NCBI GenBank assembly: GCA_965217205.1
Contig: OZ244254.1
Span: 496,001 to 560,000 of the forward strand
DNA from: Maricaulis sp947259345
Lineage (GTDB): Bacteria; Pseudomonadota; Alphaproteobacteria; Caulobacterales; Maricaulaceae
Length of the DNA stretch: 64,000 nucleotides
Reading direction: 5' to 3'
Positions 60,311 to 64,000 of the stretch are shown here, piece by piece. Position 1 is the first letter of the stretch; each line of letters opens with the position of its first letter. A program made the position numbers and the translations under genes. The notes beneath the pieces are model-generated. The model was not told the DNA's origin, did not search any database, and worked only from the letters and a program-made list of their open reading frames with translations.

Positions 60311-60739
60311 TTAGCCTGCAATCTCTCGAGCGTCTTCGAGCAGGCGTGTCAGTTGCGACCATTTATCGACGCCCAACCCATCAACATATCTTGATTGTGC
60401 TGTGCGCCATCCTTCCTCGGCTTCCGCTTGCACCTGGTGCCCCTTTTGGGTGATGACGATCTTGCGGACGCGGTTATCCTTGATCGCCTCTTCTGCAACC
60501 AGCTTGTCGCGCTGGAGGGGCGCCAGATTGCGGGAGAGTGTCGTGCGATCCAGATCAAGACGCTTGGCCAGCTCCGCGACGGGTAGCCCTTCAGATCCCG
60601 CAAGGACTGAAAGCAAAGTGAATTGCCCGGCAGTGATGCCCGACATCTTGAGGACCGCTTCGTAATCGCGTGTCACAGCACGTGTGACACGGCGCATCAG
60701 AGCACAAGTGCAGGCGGGTGGCGCGAGAGGGTTTGGCAT
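60311..60739 (-). CDS. MarR-family regulator
   Basis: 142 residues. The winged helix carries GITAGQFTLLSVLAGSEGLPVAELAKRLDLDRTTLSRNLAPLQRDKLV and the wing VRKIVITQKGHQ. The ATG at 60739 has GGAG seven bases ahead. An N-terminal CTCALMRRVTRAV with two cysteines may sense oxidants, as in several MarR proteins. Located first in a minus-strand unit with the NrtS-like and MBL genes. Confidence 0.9.
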   Translation of the reverse strand: MPNPLAPPACTCALMRRVTRAVTRDYEAVLKMSGITAGQFTLLSVLAGSEGLPVAELAKRLDLDRTTLSRNLAPLQRDKLVAEEAIKDNRVRKIVITQKGHQVQAEAEEGWRTAQSRYVDGLGVDKWSQLTRLLEDAREIAG

Positions 60740-60755
60740 GGTGAACTCCGTTATT

Positions 60756-60771
60756 AAGTGTATATGCACTT
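60756..60771. promoter_or_regulatory. Shared 12-mer operator, site 1
   Basis: AAGTG-TATATG-CACTT, an inverted repeat with a 6-base centre containing GTGTATATGCAC, 16 bases ahead of the MarR start. The surrounding TTATATAAATG is AT-rich and holds the likely -10 box, so it fits autoregulation. Confidence 0.65.
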
Positions 60772-60912
60772 ATATAAATGGGAGTCAAGATGGGCTTGGT
60801 GCGCGGCGCGGATTGAAGCTGGATGTTGGAACTGGTGAGGGCTGCCGACACCTGATACGTCTGAGACCGGGCCATGGCCGCGCCTTGGCAGGTCTAATCC
60901 TTGGGGCACCGT

Positions 60913-62343
60913 ATGTGGCGCTATCTGGCACTCATTCTGATACTCGCACTGCCGGCACCCGCCGTCTCGCAAGAGGTGCCGCAACCTGCGGAGGTCGAGC
61001 GCTACCTCGATGACGCCATGCCGGCCGCGTCCGCGCCGGGTCTGGCCTGGGCCCTTCTTGAAAATGGTCAGGTCCGCTCCGGCGTTCGCGGCGAGCGGAT
61101 TGCCGGCAGCGGACAGCCGGTGACGGACGACACGGCCTTCCCGCTCGGTTCGCTCTCGAAGAGCTTCACGGCGCTCGCCATCATGCAGCAGGTTGAAGCG
61201 GGCCGGCTCGAGCTGGACGGGGGCCTTGCCGATTATCTGGATGTTTTCGAGGGGCAGCCGGGGGCGGTGATCACGATCCGCCAATTGCTCAGCCACACCA
61301 GCGGCTATTCCACCCTGCAGGGAAATGCGACCGGGCCGGGTCCGGACGATGAGGCCGACACGCTCGCCGCCCGCGTCCGCCAGCTGGCCCGGACCGCGCC
61401 GGCTCGCGAGGCGGGCACAAGCTGGCAGTATTCCAACGCCAATTATCTCATTCTCGGGGCGCTGATCGAGACGTTCAGCGGTCTGGAGTATGCCAACTAT
61501 GTCGAGACCCGGATTCTCGACCCGCTGGGCATGGATGACAGTTTTGTCGGCGGCAGTGATCGCGGAGCGAATGCGGTCGTGGCAAGCGGTCATACGCCCT
61601 GGTTCGGTGGACGGCGTGCGCTTGTCGCGGCCGACCAGCCGACGGGCGATCCCATGGCACCCGCCGGGGGGATCATGGGCAGCGCCGCCGATGTGGCGCG
61701 CTATCTGGCGATGATGATGAATGGCGAGGACGATCTGATCACCGCGGAGCACAAGGCCATGATGCTCCAGCCTGCCAGTGCGCTTTCGCCGCATTACGGT
61801 CTGGGCTGGTCGCTGGATGTGAATTCAGACGTCGCTTTCCATACCGGGCTGGTGCCCGGGGCCGAAGCCATCGCCGTCCTCTCGCCGTCGCAGCAGCGCG
61901 GCGGTGTGGTTCTGGTGAATGCCAATAGCGGCATGGGCTTTGGCGTGACCGGTGATATTCTTGCCGGGATGAGCGCCCTGTCGCTGGGCGAGGAGCCGCG
62001 CGCTGGCGGTGGCCACCTGGGCACGCAGAGCCTTTATCTCATGCCTTTGGTCCTGCTGCTGTTCTTCCTCGCTGGCAGTGTCACGGCCTGGCTGCGCCGG
62101 GATGGTTTGCGGGCGAAGTCGGGGGCGTCGGGCGCTTTCAGCCTCTACTTCCCCGTTCTCGCGACCGGGGTGATGGCCTGGGTCTTCCTGGACCTGATGC
62201 CCAAACTCTTCGGCGCGCCGCTGATGACGTTCAAGCTCTACCAGCCGGACATGGTGATCCTTCTGGTCGCCAGTTCAGTGACGGGCGTCAGCTTTGCCGT
62301 GTTCAGATTGGCTGTCGCCTACACTGGCCGCCAGGCTGGCTAG
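60913..62343 (+). CDS. Exported class C beta-lactamase-like hydrolase with C-terminal helices
   Basis: 476 residues. Signal peptide (MWRYLALILILALPAPAVS), then the serine hydrolase domain with GSLSKSFTAL (S-x-x-K) and YSNANYLILG (Y-x-N). Residues about 380-476 hold three membrane helices, so the enzyme is probably anchored. Members are D-Ala-aminopeptidases, esterases or lactamases. The stop TAG overlaps the stop of the convergent FabH-like gene inside the palindrome CTAG. Confidence 0.88.
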   Translation: MWRYLALILILALPAPAVSQEVPQPAEVERYLDDAMPAASAPGLAWALLENGQVRSGVRGERIAGSGQPVTDDTAFPLGSLSKSFTALAIMQQVEAGRLELDGGLADYLDVFEGQPGAVITIRQLLSHTSGYSTLQGNATGPGPDDEADTLAARVRQLARTAPAREAGTSWQYSNANYLILGALIETFSGLEYANYVETRILDPLGMDDSFVGGSDRGANAVVASGHTPWFGGRRALVAADQPTGDPMAPAGGIMGSAADVARYLAMMMNGEDDLITAEHKAMMLQPASALSPHYGLGWSLDVNSDVAFHTGLVPGAEAIAVLSPSQQRGGVVLVNANSGMGFGVTGDILAGMSALSLGEEPRAGGGHLGTQSLYLMPLVLLLFFLAGSVTAWLRRDGLRAKSGASGAFSLYFPVLATGVMAWVFLDLMPKLFGAPLMTFKLYQPDMVILLVASSVTGVSFAVFRLAVAYTGRQAG

Positions 62344-63455
62344 AGCTTCTCGACGAAGACCGTGCCGGCTGAATAACCTGCCCCGAAGGAGCAGATCAGA
62401 CCCTTCTCGCCGGCTTCGAACCCGTCATGGTGACGGTGGAAGGCAACTAGCGAGCCGGCCCCGGCGGTATTCGCGAACTCGTCGAGGATGACCGGCGCCT
62501 CCTCTTCGGTGAACTCGCGGCCGAAGACTTTCTTCGCCACCATCATATTCATGTTGATATTGGCCTGGTGCAGCCAGAGGCGTTTCATGTCGGCCGGCGT
62601 GAGGCCGAAACTGTCCATGTCGGTGAGGATCATCTCGGCGACCATCGGGCAGACTTCCTTGAAGACCTTGCGGCCCTCCTGGACGAAATAGCGATCCTCG
62701 AACTCCGGCTCAGGCTCTTCCGAAGCATTCAGGAAGCCGAAATTGGAGCGGATATTGTTGGAGAATTTGGTCATCAGATTGCGACCGATGATCTTCCAGC
62801 CCTCGCCGCCAGCGACGTCCTCGTGCTCGATCAGTATGGCCACGGCGACATCGCCGAAGATGAAATGGCTGTCGCGATCGCGGAAATTGAGTTGCGGCGT
62901 GGTGATTTCCGGCGTCACGACCAGAACCGATTTGGCCATGCCGGTCTCGATCATGTTGACCGCATTGATGATGCCGAAGGTTCCCGAGGAACAGGCGACG
63001 GTCATGTCATAGCCGAAGCCCTCAATGCCGAGCGCGTTTTGGATTTCGATCGCCATGCACGGATAGGTGCGCTGCATGGAGGTGGCCGAGCAGATCACCG
63101 CATCGACATCGGCGGCATCACGGCCGGCATGGGCCAGGGCTGCCTTGGCAGCAGCCAGTCCGGCCTCGGCCATCAGCGACAGGTCTTCATTGGCGCGCGG
63201 CTCGACGCGCGGACGCATGCGGGTGATGTCCAGCACGCCTTCCTTGTCGATGGAATAGCGCGACTTGATGCCCGAGGCTTTCTCGATGAAGCCGGAGGAG
63301 GAGGGGTTTTTCGCCTCGACAGCGCCGCGCTCGATGGCGTCGGCATTCTCGGCATTGAAGTACTCGACATAGGCGTTGTAGCAGGCCACGAGTTCGTCGT
63401 TGGAGATCGACTCTTCAGGGGTCCAAAGACCGGTCGACCGGATCACCGCGCTCAT
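62340..63455 (-). CDS. FabH-like beta-ketoacyl-ACP synthase III, paralogue 2 (PA3286-like)
   Basis: 371 residues. Cys in DMTVACSSGTFGI, His in LWLHQANINM, Asn in EFANTAGAGS. The N-terminal half (SISNDELVACYNAYVEYFNA, FIEKASGIKSRY, LDITRMRPRV, in parts) closely matches the P. aeruginosa PA3286 wording, the enzyme that uses octanoyl-CoA from beta-oxidation. Together with paralogue 1 it could make beta-ketoacyl-ACP from different CoA lengths. Confidence 0.88.
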   Translation of the reverse strand: MSAVIRSTGLWTPEESISNDELVACYNAYVEYFNAENADAIERGAVEAKNPSSSGFIEKASGIKSRYSIDKEGVLDITRMRPRVEPRANEDLSLMAEAGLAAAKAALAHAGRDAADVDAVICSATSMQRTYPCMAIEIQNALGIEGFGYDMTVACSSGTFGIINAVNMIETGMAKSVLVVTPEITTPQLNFRDRDSHFIFGDVAVAILIEHEDVAGGEGWKIIGRNLMTKFSNNIRSNFGFLNASEEPEPEFEDRYFVQEGRKVFKEVCPMVAEMILTDMDSFGLTPADMKRLWLHQANINMNMMVAKKVFGREFTEEEAPVILDEFANTAGAGSLVAFHRHHDGFEAGEKGLICSFGAGYSAGTVFVEKL

Positions 63456-63629
63456 TCACTTCACTCCGCAACGGGCAGACAGGGCGCGCAACTTAGTGGC
63501 TGCCTCGCCCCCCGTCACCTGTGCAGCTGCGCATGCCTGGCCTGCAAGGCTTTGACCTCGTCGGCCAGCAATGCCAGTTCTGTAGCCAGATTGATTTGAA
63601 GGTCTCGATGACCGCAGGGAGAGCGATCC

Positions 63630-64000
63630 ATGAAGACACGTGCCGCCGTAGCCTTCGAGGCCGGAAAACCGCTGGAAATTGTCGAAGTGGATCTGGAAGG
63701 CCCGAAGGCGGGCGAGGTCCTGGTCGAGATCAAGGCGACCGGTATCTGCCACACCGATGAATTCACCCGCTCCGGCGCGGACCCGGAAGGCGCCTTCCCG
63801 GCCATTCTCGGTCATGAGGGCGCGGGCATTGTCCGCGAGGTCGGGCCGGGCGTGAAGGATCTCAAGGTCGGCGACCATGTCATCCCGCTCTACACGGCTG
63901 AGTGCCGGGAGTGCGAATACTGCCTCAATCCCAAGACCAATCTGTGCCAGAAAGTGCGCGCCACCCAGGGCCAGGGCGTGATGCCGGACGGGACGTCGCG
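63630..64000 (+). CDS. S-(hydroxymethyl)glutathione dehydrogenase/class III ADH, partial
   Basis: The first 123 codons of a medium-chain alcohol dehydrogenase. ATGICHTDEFTRSGADPEG holds the first zinc-site cysteine, GHEGAGIV the His/Glu pair, and CRECEYCLNPKTNLCQKVR the four structural-zinc cysteines. The CHTD..GADPEG form is typical of class III (formaldehyde) enzymes, FrmA/AdhC. The ATG at 63630 has GGGAGAG ahead. The 3' end lies outside the window. Confidence 0.92.
   Translation, partial: MKTRAAVAFEAGKPLEIVEVDLEGPKAGEVLVEIKATGICHTDEFTRSGADPEGAFPAILGHEGAGIVREVGPGVKDLKVGDHVIPLYTAECRECEYCLNPKTNLCQKVRATQGQGVMPDGTS

Noticed and set aside
1..64000. CRISPR arrays, prophage, transposase genes, rRNA or tRNA genes
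   Set aside because: I saw no regularly spaced direct repeats, no integrase or transposase frames, and no tRNA or rRNA sequence that I could recognise by eye. A tRNA scan would be decisive.

Overview
The window is GC-rich (about 63 percent by eye), densely coded, and built of short operons with many 1-4 base start/stop overlaps. Gene content (UbiK-type BMFP protein, group III truncated globin, NadQ-type NAD regulator, PA3286-like FabH pairs, CDP-alcohol transferase, glutathione-dependent formaldehyde dehydrogenase) points to a free-living, aerobic alphaproteobacterium. The best guess is a marine, prosthecate Maricaulis/Hyphomonas-type relative of Caulobacter. That placement is inference from gene content; no rRNA marker is present.

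Layout. 1-2.4 kb: LprI-like protein, GST, apt, membrane protein. 2.4-5.3 kb (minus): secreted S10 peptidase, exported Rid-family protein, conserved hypothetical. 5.4-9.3 kb (plus): rlmJ, a YadGH-type ABC exporter, PhzF-like protein. 9.3-16.9 kb (minus): lipase-like hydrolase, M50-like membrane protease, crotonase, drug efflux MFS, globin, ychF, pth, rplY. 17.1-21.1 kb (minus): two small exported proteins, prs, midA-like methyltransferase, lgt. 21.2-23.0 kb (plus): ubiK, YbjN-like, proC. 23.1-26.8 kb: a ParDE module, an exported ClpP-fold-like protein flanked by a duplicated kinase 3' end, and an EnvZ/OmpR-like pair. 26.9-32.1 kb: phosphatidyltransferase plus HAD phosphatase, uvrC, and divergently a PTR1-like reductase plus folB. 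32.3-39 kb: LysE exporter/LysR pair, DUF418, DUF4197, serine hydrolase, Na/Ca antiporter, Nudix. 39.1-42.9 kb: two histidine kinases and a stand-alone receiver. 43-46.4 kb: small exported protein, a membrane protein made of two repeats, esterase, phosphoribosyltransferase. 46.4-53.2 kb: nadABC with three palindromic operators, then rluA-type, nadQ-type regulator and HD hydrolase. 53.4-64 kb: a lipoprotein, two FabH-like synthases 8 kb apart, amt, a MarR-controlled membrane protein and metallo-beta-lactamase protein, a serine hydrolase, and the start of a class III alcohol dehydrogenase.

The most notable non-gene structure is a set of palindromic repeats. Family 1 is a 119-bp element ending in TTGTCATCCC/GGGATGACAA (two full copies, several partial). 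Family 2 is a roughly 130-bp nested hairpin with two copies whose stems differ in sequence but keep pairing. Family 3 is a 132-bp element that sits in frame inside nadB and adds 44 codons, much like the Rickettsia palindromic elements; half of a second copy lies downstream of proC. Other signals worth checking are the NadQ-like operator triplet, a 12-mer shared by the MarR gene and its downstream gene, and the 44-bp direct repeat of a histidine-kinase 3' end.
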